Assembly: GCA_019614645.1 (NCBI GenBank)
Contig: JABWDB010000047.1
Span: 1,922,001-1,986,000, forward strand
Length of the DNA stretch: 64,000 nt
DNA from: Stratiolaelaps scimitus
Lineage: Eukaryota > Arthropoda > Arachnida > Mesostigmata > Laelapidae
Direction: 5' to 3'
Positions within the stretch are counted from its first letter, which is position 1, and the number at the start of each line of letters is the position of its first letter. The notes under the pieces are model-generated. The model made no database searches. It had not been told where the DNA came from and saw only the letters and a program-made list of their open reading frames with translations. This document shows positions 13,501-23,738 of this stretch, piece by piece. Position numbers and translations under genes: made by a program.

Positions 13501-16500
13501 ATCGTGTTGTGCGTAATTAAGGTCCTTTCATTTCTAGCGGCTACCCTTTACGAATTGTCAGGAAAGCAAGTCTCAAAAACTCCCGCCAAGAAAGACTTCA
13601 TGCGACTTCACGTGACTTACCAGCGACTCAGCCGTTGCTTGAGGTCCTGACTAAGGAGTGTCCTAGGTTAAGGGTAGACTATTTATGAATAGGATTCTAT
13701 TCTGGGCTGGACTGGATTTCTGGACTGTTCATCAATAGGATTATTTTTTTGTCATGGTACATCCCACTAATGCTGACACTTACCGCAATCACCATATGGC
13801 ATGTGCCTGTAGAGGAAGCAACTGCTAAATGAATATTATCAACTAAGCTCAGTAAAAAAATTCCACCTGACACATTCGATTAGCTCCATATGAATTGATT
13901 GCTAGTGGGACGAAACAGCAAAATGTAGTAGATCTAATGATTAACTCGAGGACAACATTTTTTATTATATATTGTATATTAAGGACGTTCACACATTTCA
14001 GGCTGCGGAGTTTCTGTGTGCGTATTGCGATAGCCCCATGCATCAACATTTCCGATCGCAACACATTTTCCAGATGTTCGGTGAGCTACGGTGGTGTCAC
14101 AATTCCTCCGAGTCTGATGAGAATGTCGTCGATGAGACGACGACCACGGACGATCCCTGGTCAATCGAAAAGGTATTGGAAACTATCAATACAGAATGGC
14201 CAAACGATCTCGAACATCCGTCGATAATGAACCAGGCCAAAGCAGCGATGGCACCGATCAATTCAGTGAATCCAATGTCACTCTTCGTAAGTACCCCCAA
14301 ATCATCAATGAAGCAACCTGTCTCCATTCAGTCATTTGCTCCGAACGTGGTCACGCTGTCAACCCTATCTGCAGAGCCAACGTTACCCCTTGCACCGACG
14401 CCGCCTGTGCGTTTCCTGGTGCCAGTAGATCCTGTCTTCAAGGCGGTTACGGGTTCCAAAATGCATTTGCTGCCAACGCATGGTACAATACTTGAGTCTG
14501 CAGCACATTCAGAGGCGACTCTATCTCCCATCAATTTCGAATTCCCTTTGCGCCTCACGACCTCGAAGACGTCAACTCGTAGAATTGTGACGGTTCCTAC
14601 ATCATCAACTCGTATCACAGTGACAACCGTACCATCGGGACTTCCTTTACCTCACTTGTTCACACGTGTCCCGGTATCCATATTACCAAGTCCGACCCGA
14701 GTGCCCTCGTCATCAGAGTCTCCCGAACAAACGTCACAATCCAGCGACATCGACTTTCCTTTGCGCCTCACGACCCCGAAGACGTCAGTTCGAAGAGTTG
14801 ACACGGTTCCTACGTCATCAACTCGTATCACAGTGACAACCGTACCACCGGGACTTCCTGTGCCTCACTTGCGCTCGCGTGTCCTGGTATCCAGATTACC
14901 TAGTCCGACCCGAGTGCCCTCGTCATCAGACCCTCCCGTAGAAACGTCACAATCCAGCAAGACCGACTTTTCTTTGGGCCTCACGACCCCGAAGACGTCA
15001 GCTCGTAGAATTGTGACGGTTCCTACATCATCAACTCGTATAACAGTGACAACCGTACCACCGGGACTTCCTGTACCTCACTTGCTCTCGCGTGTCCTGG
15101 TATCCAGATTACCTAGTCCGACCCGAGTGCCCTCGTCATCAGACCCTCCCGTAGAAACGTCACAATCCAGCAAGACCGACTTTTCTTTGGGCCTCATGAC
15201 CCCGAAGACGTCAGCTCGAAGAATTGTGACGGTTCCTACATCATCAACTCGTATAACAGTGATAACCGTACCACCGGGACTTCCTGTACCTCACTTGCTC
15301 AAACGTGTCCTGGTATCCAGATTACCAAGTCCGACCCGTGTGCCCTCGTCATCAGAGCCTCCCGCAGAAACGCCACAATCCAGCAAGACCGACTTTTCTT
15401 TGGGCTTCACGACCCCGAAGACGTCAGCTCGAAGAATTGTGACGGTTCCTACATCATCAACTCGTATCACAGTGACAACCGTACCACCGGGACTTCCTGT
15501 ACCTCACTTGCTCTCGCGTGTCCTGGTATCCAGATTACCAAGTCCGACCCGAGTGCCCTCGTCATCAGAGCCTCCAGCACAAACGTCACAATCCAGCAAC
15601 ACCGGCTTTCCTTTGAGCCTCACGACGCCAGCTCGTAGAATTGAGTCGGCTCGCACGCCATCAACTCGTATCATGGCTACCAACTTATCATTCCGATTGC
15701 CAAACCGACCTGCGGAGCCCACATTACCAGGAAATGTCGCAGATGTCACTTCACCAAGCAATAGAATAAATTTATCCGAGTTACCGAATCATGTCAGAAT
15801 ATCTACGTTACCAATTATTACCACTGTACCCACATTACGAAATCTTACCAAATCCGAGTTGCTAACTTCTGGGATTGGGGCAGTATCTACGCCATCAGCC
15901 CGTGTTACAGTAACCACTGTGCGGCCTTTATTTACCGGACCTAGGTCACCAACACGGTTCACGCTACCCACCGTGTCAACTCCCGTCAGGGTTCGCAGGC
16001 CACCATATATCAGCATGCCCGTGTTATCAAATCGTGGCGCAATACCTGCGTTACCACATGTCACAATTATACAAGATCCTGCCGGAACACTCAGTATCTC
16101 AACTCCTTTGCCGGTGTCCATAGTACCAAATGTCACTGCACTAGGGTTGCTAAGTGATTTCACGAAATCCACCGCGCCAACGCTTAACAGAGTTCCAATT
16201 CACTCTATTCAACCCATAACATCCACCCGATCAGCATTCACCACCTTGCCGCCACCTGTCAGTGTATCACTGTTCCCGACGTCCGCGTTATTCGGCCCGT
16301 CTACCGCGTCGAACCCCGCGTCGGACGATGAGCAGGAACACCTCACGGGCGATTTGAAATCAGGGAGTTTGTCCAACAAAACCATAAAAAATACTCTGGA
16401 TAGACGATGGACACTTGCAGAGGTCGTGCGGGAGCTTCCACAGAAAACACAACCGCTGGCCAGATCTACGATCCGGGTGCTCCGTCTCAGCGACAAATCA

Positions 16501-17574
16501 ATGGATCAGGAAAGTATCAAACGGTTTGGACACCTGCTATCTGGCACCGATCTGTCTGACGGAGAATCCCTGGCTGACACCTTAAAAAGACTAAACATGA
16601 CTACGAAACAAGTCTCCGATATAATCAAAAGCACGAATGTCAACGATGACGTAATTGTCGAGCTTATCAGAAAGATTCAACCGACGTCGACTTACGACCT
16701 CATCACATTAATGAGGTCGATATCCAACCGGTCGGCCTCTACGGCATCCGACGTGTTCAAAGCTCTTGAAACACCGTTCTCCGAGATACCAACGGTGATC
16801 GCCGCCGTACGAGACCTGCGGCAGATCGATCCGAGAGGACTGCTTGAGGGGAACTCGGGCTGGAACGCCGAAAATCGCGCCTTCGTTTCGGATCTAGTGA
16901 AGGCGTTACATCCAAATGACACGGGCGATCTGTTAATGCTTGTCCCATTGCTGCATAGCCATAATGGTGTGGACCTCGCCGATATACTTCGATACATCGA
17001 CGCAGATGAAGACGCAATTGTGCGTGTCATTCTCGAAATGCCGGACGAATTTTCCGTTCAAGACATCGGCATACTTTTGCAAAATCTCGACCTCGACCAC
17101 CATCAACGGGCACAATGTCTCAATAGCTTGCTAAATGAAGGCCGCATCACGTATCCAGGGCTCGGTGAGACCACGGGTCTGCTTCCAACAGACACGGCTG
17201 AACTCGAACTCGTTCTCAGCGAACTCAAGCTAACCTCCAAGGACACGGCTGTTGTTCTAAATAGTATGCCTTTCATGACTCCGGAGAGGCTCGGCGACAC
17301 TGTCAACCATCTTCAGCTTCGACCCGACGCTGTTGCCGAGATCCTGCGGCCACCAAGCAAAGTTCGATCAGTGCAAGATCTCGAAACGTTCATGAAACGG
17401 ATACGAAATCTGTCTTTGGCTGAGAAAGAGGTCGTCTTTCGATCGCTCGCGACAACGAAAAGCATCACGAGGTCCCGAGTCAAGAACGTCTTAAATCGAC
17501 TCCGATCGCAGTTGAGATCTATTGAAGCAGAGTCTTCATTTCCATCGCCATCAATTGAACCCGTTCGTCAGTAG
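10532..17574 (+). CDS. Secreted mucin-like protein with 71-residue tandem repeats (3 coding exons)
   Basis: I do not recognise a named family. Exons 10532..10583, 12393..12997 and 14002..17574 join in phase to 1,410 codons including the stop. Residues 1-22 form a signal peptide (FLLFCIVEVIVA), completed across the first junction. Residues about 23-219 are charged and probably helical. After a short Cys-containing stretch (FLCAYCDSP) comes a long Ser/Thr/Pro/Val-rich region, about 290-1000. It holds six 213-bp units beginning near 14545, 14758, 14971, 15184, 15397 and 15610; the last is degenerate. Residues about 1018-1409 are Leu/Ile-rich, without Pro or Ser bias, and contain helix-forming repeats. 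The Thr/Ser density suggests O-glycosylation, so a secreted extracellular, glandular or cuticular role is plausible but inferred. The gene is convergent with the OATP gene. The exon 2 donor (AAG|GTATTC) is the least certain boundary. Confidence 0.75.
10898..11035 (-). repeat. tRNA-derived SINE, family 3, copy 1
   Basis: On the minus strand, an A-box-like GCTGGTTTAGTGG lies within a tRNA-Glu-like context. The tail reads GTATCAGCCATTCCCGTAAT and then CCTCAAAAAAA. Head and tail both match the copy at 19.95 kb, and the tail matches the LINE end at 21.2 kb. It lies in intron 1 of the mucin-like gene. Confidence 0.7.
11715..11850 (-). repeat. tRNA-derived SINE, family 1, copy
   Basis: It reads on the minus strand. 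The tRNA-like head has B-box GGTTCGAGCCCCGCTGCGTG; then follow CATATAAGAG, AAGCATTGTAAAATTGCA and a tail TTTAATAAGCCAATAAAAC. It is nearly collinear with the 30.3 kb copy over its whole length. It lies in intron 1 of the mucin-like gene. Confidence 0.85.
12393..12997 (+). CDS. Mucin-like gene exon 2
   Basis: The acceptor is CGTTTCGTTTAG|TG, and the frame is open for about 600 bases. The product is basic and helix-prone (for example RKVRQELYRETNEPLP, RRLVRRLVDDPPDF). Residue composition changes in the last 45 codons, so the true donor may be earlier, for example near 12860; a phase-0 donor GCT|GTAAGC at about 12582 is another option. Confidence 0.6.
13000..14001. other. Intron 2 of the mucin-like gene
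   Basis: Mostly AT-rich. A short open stretch at about 13562-13652, preceded by a possible acceptor (TTGTCAG), might be an extra exon, but no good donor follows it. Confidence 0.45.
14002..17574 (+). CDS. Mucin-like gene exon 3 (repeat region and helical C-terminus)
   Basis: The acceptor is CACATTTCAG|GCT; the frame is then open for 1,190 codons to TAG at 17572. Most of the protein is in this one exon, so the open frame does not depend on the splice model upstream. Confidence 0.92.
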   Translation, partial: AAEFLCAYCDSPMHQHFRSQHIFQMFGELRWCHNSSESDENVVDETTTTDDPWSIEKVLETINTEWPNDLEHPSIMNQAKAAMAPINSVNPMSLFVSTPKSSMKQPVSIQSFAPNVVTLSTLSAEPTLPLAPTPPVRFLVPVDPVFKAVTGSKMHLLPTHGTILESAAHSEATLSPINFEFPLRLTTSKTSTRRIVTVPTSSTRITVTTVPSGLPLPHLFTRVPVSILPSPTRVPSSSESPEQTSQSSDIDFPLRLTTPKTSVRRVDTVPTSSTRITVTTVPPGLPVPHLRSRVLVSRLPSPTRVPSSSDPPVETSQSSKTDFSLGLTTPKTSARRIVTVPTSSTRITVTTVPPGLPVPHLLSRVLVSRLPSPTRVPSSSDPPVETSQSSKTDFSLGLMTPKTSARRIVTVPTSSTRITVITVPPGLPVPHLLKRVLVSRLPSPTRVPSSSEPPAETPQSSKTDFSLGFTTPKTSARRIVTVPTSSTRITVTTVPPGLPVPHLLSRVLVSRLPSPTRVPSSSEPPAQTSQSSNTGFPLSLTTPARRIESARTPSTRIMATNLSFRLPNRPAEPTLPGNVADVTSPSNRINLSELPNHVRISTLPIITTVPTLRNLTKSELLTSGIGAVSTPSARVTVTTVRPLFTGPRSPTRFTLPTVSTPVRVRRPPYISMPVLSNRGAIPALPHVTIIQDPAGTLSISTPLPVSIVPNVTALGLLSDFTKSTAPTLNRVPIHSIQPITSTRSAFTTLPPPVSVSLFPTSALFGPSTASNPASDDEQEHLTGDLKSGSLSNKTIKNTLDRRWTLAEVVRELPQKTQPLARSTIRVLRLSDKSMDQESIKRFGHLLSGTDLSDGESLADTLKRLNMTTKQVSDIIKSTNVNDDVIVELIRKIQPTSTYDLITLMRSISNRSASTASDVFKALETPFSEIPTVIAAVRDLRQIDPRGLLEGNSGWNAENRAFVSDLVKALHPNDTGDLLMLVPLLHSHNGVDLADILRYIDADEDAIVRVILEMPDEFSVQDIGILLQNLDLDHHQRAQCLNSLLNEGRITYPGLGETTGLLPTDTAELELVLSELKLTSKDTAVVLNSMPFMTPERLGDTVNHLQLRPDAVAEILRPPSKVRSVQDLETFMKRIRNLSLAEKEVVFRSLATTKSITRSRVKNVLNRLRSQLRSIEAESSFPSPSIEPVRQ
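14545..15680 (+). repeat. In-frame 213-bp (71-residue) tandem repeat array
   Basis: The phrase CCTTTG/TCTTTG + GGCCTCACGACCCCGAAG recurs at exactly 213-base steps: 14545, 14758, 14971, 15184, 15397, 15610. The middle units are almost identical at base level, including synonymous sites. The last unit carries a short deletion after its first phrase and diverges. The unit contains TPKTSARRIVTVPTSSTRIT and SRLPSPTRVPSSS. Confidence 0.97.
16567..17450 (+). repeat. Diverged 29-30-residue helical repeat in the C-terminal region
   Basis: Related segments are LADTLKRLNMTTKQVSDII (from about 16567), LADILRYIDADEDAIVRVI (16975), DIGILLQNLDLDHHQRAQCL (17063), ELELVLSELKLTSKDTAVVL (17199), RLGDTVNHLQLRPDAVAEIL (17287) and DLETFMKRIRNLSLAEKEVV (17377). 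Spacing is 29-30 residues where the copies are adjacent. The pattern of Leu/Ile positions suggests paired helices. No family is assigned. Confidence 0.6.
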
Positions 17575-17824
17575 TAAAACGCCTCGCCGCAACCTGATGT
17601 ATAGTATGTGTAATGTACGTTCACATGGCCATGTCCTTGGCTAAACCGGTAACAAAAATAACTACTAGACTAACATTACAAAATCTGTTAGTCTCCTTAT
17701 TCTTGTGCAAAACGGTAGCTACGATTCCCGAAAGGCATATGGATGATACAGTATATTTTTTCTATGTAAGCGACATTTAAAAGTGAAAAAGCTAACAGCC
17801 GCATCACTTCAAGGATATGATGCA

Positions 17825-17830
17825 AATAAA
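17825..17830 (+). terminator. Polyadenylation signal candidate of the mucin-like gene
   Basis: AATAAA lies about 250 bases after the stop codon; it is the first canonical signal downstream. Confidence 0.5.
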
Positions 17831-18556
17831 ACCCTTTTGCTGGAATGAGTCTTTGCTTTTTCCTTGCAGACGATGTATGAGCAGTTAAATGACTCGCAGG
17901 CCAATTCCCCAAAATATGACAATAGGATGGGTTTCCCGGCATGATTGAAGATCAAGAGGTCAGCACCACGGCATCCGACAGAGGCAATACACTCGTTGAT
18001 AATGGAAAGAGAATGATAACACTAGGTAATTTTCAACGATGTCCCAGCGCAGAAAACATAGCAAGTGCCTAATTGTCTTAGATATTAACTACAATGAATT
18101 ACTATATCTTTTCACAATACTATGAAGAACATTTCTCAGTTAACGTCCACATAACACATGCAAGCTCTCAACCACGTGCAGAGAAGAATTCCGTACCAAA
18201 TATAGTTCAGTCAAGTATATGATGTAGGCAGGCTATATTTAGTAAATACAATACTTGTGCCCTAGCAATAATGATAATAGCCAATTGGAATATAAATATA
18301 ACAATTGTGATGATGATGATTATTATTATATTGTCATCCTATTGTCAAACACGGTAGAGAAGGTGTATTATATGGACAGGCGGTATTTGCCTATGAGGTT
18401 TGCTATCCTAGGTATATGCCTTTAAAGGAGCTTCGTCGCTTTGGTTAATTCCTGCCCATTGAAAGCCCGATGTGACGATGAGGAAGTGGACCCGTGGGGG
18501 TCGACTGGCATATGTGGACATCGTCAGCAGTTGCCACCGCCAGAGAAATATCGGCA
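17831..18556. other. Convergent intergenic spacer
   Basis: The stretch between the predicted 3' ends of the mucin-like gene and the OATP gene. It is AT-rich and I see no coding sequence. Confidence 0.5.
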
Positions 18557-18581
18557 TTTATTATTGCCCACATCATTTATT
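18557..18581 (-). terminator. Tandem AATAAA signals, OATP 3' end
   Basis: Two AATAAA hexamers on the minus strand (18557..18562 and 18576..18581) lie about 450 bases past the OATP stop codon, giving a plausible 3' untranslated region. Confidence 0.45.
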
Positions 18582-19023
18582 ATCTCACGATCAAGCATCG
18601 CTGTTATCACAGCCGCTTGATATGAAATTATGAGTGAGGTGGGAGTCAGTGCCCGATGAATGGTGCATCACTCAACCCTCGTATATCATGATTACTTCTC
18701 GTCATCAATGACTGGCTTTGTCACCAGGCTGACTGGATTCTGGCCAACCAGAATGAGCTTTCATGTAATCTATATTTAGCTCCGAATCCCCAATCGTCCG
18801 CTGTACTTCAAGAATCGCATCAACTTGACCACGTGCTTCATCAAGTTCCCCTCAAAGCATCTCGTGAGGGGAATGCTTTGTGCATTGCGTTTACGGCAGA
18901 CATTCTATGGGTTTGGCATCGTATGTATGATCACAAGATTAGAACTGCATGATGTTCCCTCATATAGGAATTGCTCACTCCCCCCTCCATGGATGGCGTT
19001 ACAATCGTATAATAGTAGCAAAC

Positions 19024-19367
19024 TTATTGTTGCTGAATTTTGCCATTTTGTCCACTATCGTAACGAACTGTCAGCGATATACTGCCATTCTTAGGCGTGT
19101 ACTTAGGGTTTTCGACAATTTTCACGTCGCCGTCATCGTCATCAACGTAGAACGAGTCTAATCGCTTCGAGCAGCCTGAGAAGGCGAATACAAATATAAA
19201 GCACGCGGCACCGAGCGCGCAGAACAGCGACGTCGTGTAGTGCAGAGTTCGGTTGAATCGCGCGATGTCGTAAACCCAGCAGTTGCCTCGCGTTGAGCAG
19301 CTCTCTTCCCATAGGATGCACGTCGAGTCCACCAAGTAGCTGTACAAGATCGGGTAAGGTATAAAAG
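19024..19367 (-). CDS. OATP exon 12 (last membrane segment and tail)
   Basis: The acceptor is TTTTTCAG|CT; stop at 19024. It encodes FIPYPILYSYLVDSTCILW, EESCSTRGNCWVYD, the final membrane helix, and an acidic cytoplasmic tail (DDDDGD). Confidence 0.93.
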
Positions 19368-22300
19368 CTGAAAAATAGCAAATAAACAAGGTTTAGGTAA
19401 TGCATGGTAACGTATATAGCTACCTGTCTCGTCAGGGAGCCCTGCAGTTAAAATGACAAACAATAATTTTATCGTATCACAATACCTTACAATCCAATTT
19501 ATAATCCAAAATAATATAAATTGTCCCATTTCTTTTGAAGGAGCGATTGAATTAGACTGATAAGGAAATACGCACAGGCAGGCATTCATAAATAGAGTCG
19601 TCTCCTAAGAGGCTCTTCAGCATGAGTAGAAATCTATCGCAGTGTCTGTCTTATTACTGACGTTAAGTGTATTTGTTATTATGTTAGTTACGAATAAATA
19701 GAGCGGACAAAGATAGCGTTTAGTATATCAGAGACAATTCCTCTATGCACAAGTTCGCATTACTACGAGTCAGCCAAAAATTCACCCTCGAAACAGGCGA
19801 CCACCGATATCTTACCGAATAACGCAGTGGCACCTTGATAGACAGCGAGAGCGAAAGTCTTATCGTTGGTATCCACACACCTGTAGGCGATATGTTCAAT
19901 TTAAATCTAGATGTACCAATATTGTTTGTATGTTATCCGTTTTTTTGGGGAATTACGGAATGCATGATGCACATTAGCACTGAACGGCCCATCTTACAAC
20001 AGCGCTAGTGGGACTCACAAACCCACTAAAGCCGCTTGCCGCCCACCCCCCGCCCAGACGGCTCGGAATGCTTAGCGCATTACATCGACCGTATGTTACC
20101 TGAAGAGTCGGTACGATTGCATAAGCGACATTGGAAACGAAGTTAATCTAGTCTCGAGTGGTAGTTTCACTGTGATGTAGAAGAATATTTAAGGTTAACA
20201 TTTATCAACATATTATATATGCCTTGTCGTTTCTGTTGACCTGTGACAGTTATTGATCCGTTGAGCGCTTTTTGCTTGCGTGGTCATCATTCCAGAGCCT
20301 TGCAGAGTGCTGAAAGAAGATGTACGCTACAAGCTAAATGTCAATAGTGTTACTCTGTTCCAATAAGTGTTTGTTTCATGCAGGCATAAAATAGGGTAAC
20401 GACATGACAAAGGCCGCTGGCCATTCGAAGAGGCCCTCCTAGTGTTGTCCAAAATGCTCCCTTGGAACCTTCTGGAGAACGCTATCTGGATGGTGATCTG
20501 GACCTTACGAGAGCTAAGAAGGCCACGTTAGACCGATGGAAAGAGGAGTGGATCAAGGCCCAACCAGTCCACAGACTGAAGGGCGCCTGGATCAAACTCA
20601 TGTTCCTGGATCTCCTAAGCTGGAATGATTGCAAGGACGGCCAACTGAGCTACTGGATGGCACAGGTGTTTACTGGCCCCTGCCAGTTCCAAAAATACCT
20701 GCACCGGATAGGGAAGGCTCCCTCGTATATCTGTGTTTTGTGTACCTCCGGAGTTGTAGATGACGTTCCACACACACTGCTCAAATGTGCCCCTCTGCAG
20801 GCGGAGAGAATGACTGGTCCTGTGGAATTGCGATCGCGCCCTCTCAGTAACTTGGTGAGTACCATGCTGCGCTCCCAGGAGAATTGGACTATGGTTCTTA
20901 CCTGGGTAGATGCTATTATATAATGAAAAAGAAGGATAAGCTGGGGAAAGCCAGGCAAAGAAAATTTAACTCCCCAGGACAGAATGGTCCCAGAGGTCTG
21001 GGAGGGGAGGACAGGGAGGTTGCAGGTGGGGGGGGGGGTTAGGAGCGATTCGGCTCTGCTAAGTCTGACGCCCCTACCCAGTGGCCAATTGTAGGACTGT
21101 ATGATCCCCCGGATGGAACAATCGAAATAATGCTACAAGCTTTCTGAGCCATCTGGGGGGGGGGGGGGGGGCGGTTCGCGGGTTATGGACCGCACAACAC
21201 GTATGTGCATCATGCATTCCCGTAATACCCACAAAAAAAAGAACTACGGTACACACCTGATTGGTATGAGAATATGAGCGGTTTGCGTAATGAAAGTGGC
21301 GCAGTAGCTGAGCGTCAGTAAGATAATGTAGAGTCGGTACTGATGGGTGCACGGAGCAGAACTTTCAGCACACCTGCCTTCTTCGGCTAACAGTGGGACT
21401 GTTTGCCCGAGGTGATCCAATCGCGAATACGCGCTGGCGTTTACCGTCATCAAGTATTGAGCGCAACGACAGTTCTCGTACGCCTGCAGAGGAAACGAGT
21501 CACAATGGCCGTCGTTAAAATGGGAAGAGTTTTGAATGGACAAACAAGAGGCCATCGCGTAACTTGGGAGATATCAATAAACTTTGGCCAGTTTTGCTAA
21601 TATTTCTACGTCAGACCTCAGGCCATTGTGGCCGCCGCATGGAGCCATGTGAATTGTTCCTTCAGATGTTTCTCATGGTAATGCGACCGTGAAGGCAGTA
21701 CCAATAAACGTCTGATAGGAGAACGGCTGGCGGTCAATCGCAATCGAAAGTCCATAACAGCCTCTTAGGTCGCTATGGCGGCGTTAAAGGAATACTACGT
21801 TGAGCTTACAACGTAGTTGACTTGAGTTGGCAACCAAAACAGCCGCCGTAATGTAACCGAACTGGGCGCAGTTGAAAATTTCCCAAATTACCCGATGTCT
21901 CCCATCAGACGGTAGCAATATTACAACATGGTTTTTTTAATATATGCATGTACGATTTGCTACAGCTTATTAACAAGTTCTAGTTGACAACAATATTGTT
22001 TTAGTGATAACGTCGAAGCAAACAAATACAGTGTGCCTGGATTAAGCTCAACCCACACGACCGCCTGTAGAGGAATATGGGAAACGCTTATATTCCCGTT
22101 GTAATAATACATAAAGGTTAAGTGGCTGTCGTAGAGGGGAACAGCTGAAAGTCGGCACAAATATATGAAAACCCCATTCCACTCGCTATCGTCACAGAAT
22201 AATTAGTTACTTTTAGTTTTCCTTGTCTTCAGGAAAGGTAGTGCCTCAAGCAGTAACGTGAGCTATTATTTTTTCCTCGGTACCGTATTAGACATATTTG

Positions 22301-23694
22301 CAAAAGAGTCACACAAAAATCGATTAGAAGTCGAATCCAATATAATAAAATCACCCTTGCCTCTGACGATGAACTAGCGATAGTTAAACCTCTCATTCCC
22401 AAAGCGCTTCGGTTGAGCATGCTTGCACGGTCGCAACCGGCAAAACACGGCGAGAAATACGTTGTGCGTCCAACACAGACTGGGTGGAAAATTGCCAGCG
22501 AGCAGTGACACTCTTGGTTGCAGCTCGACTCAATATCCGCTCTACAAAGAGATAACAGATTCTTTTGTTTTCTTCATCAAATGTATTATGCCGCCTACAC
22601 TACATTCATTAATTAAAGATACTGTTGTTGTCCAGGTTGTTTCAGCTACGTAACTCACAGCAACACGCAACTGCTATATCACGTTCATGATTTAGCTTTT
22701 TAAAAGGTAATGTAATATTGTTTTCGCATCTTTGCTCATCGTTTGCCTGGGGGTCAATGAATTATATAAGAAAAGGCTTCTGGAAATAATATACCGAATA
22801 CTTCGAGAACCTCTTTTCGGGGGTTTGGACGTTGCCAGATCACAGCAAACCAAGTAGGTCGAAGTAGGTCGATTTTTGTCGAAATAACAAGCTCCGGTTT
22901 ACAACTTTCCAATATAGGGTACACATTCTGGACGTTTCGCTGAACCTAGACGGAGTGCCTGCGGTCGCTGCGAGGTCCAGCCTCGTTTTACGAGGATTCT
23001 ACGACACTTCTCGTAGTAATGCCATTACGGATAAGTATCGAGAAATGTCGGCTGGAAAGAAGGGGTCCTTCAGCCGCCAACGAAAGTCTATGAAGGCGGT
23101 CTTTCATCTGCATCAAACTTCAGATATTCTGTTTTCATACAGCGTAGGTCTGGTTTTGCTGCCGTCGAAATATCTACACACTCTATCTGCTCCAGCAGGC
23201 GGCCTGCAGGTCTGACACCAGGCGTCTTCTTACAGGCATCTATCAGCCGATGAAATACTACGATAATCTATTCGGCGAAGCAGACCTTCCAGGCTCTTCC
23301 CAGCGGGTTCATCGTGTCCTCACTGCTACCTGGTGCCTGGAACGCTTTCGTTAATGTATCCATATTGAGTTGACACTTATTTGATCCATGACGAGCAAAC
23401 CTCATCGCTGCTAATTCGCTGATGTCGGTTGAATGACTACGAACGCTCCAACTTAAATGTAACGCCATTGAGGACACCTCACAAATTGGAAAAAAAGGTC
23501 CCCGCTATCTTTTTGAGTTCCTGATTTTATCACTATCATACCTTTATATGCTTGTGTTGCTGGGAAATGGGTTTGGTGATTATCTCGAAGACGGTAAATA
23601 CTGTTGAAACGTTCAAATCGGAAAAATGCTTCTGAACGCACGGTGTAAGTGTTAACTCAATAGGTTACTCCAATTGTGAATAATTTCGTTGGAT

Positions 23695-23738
<44 letters not shown>

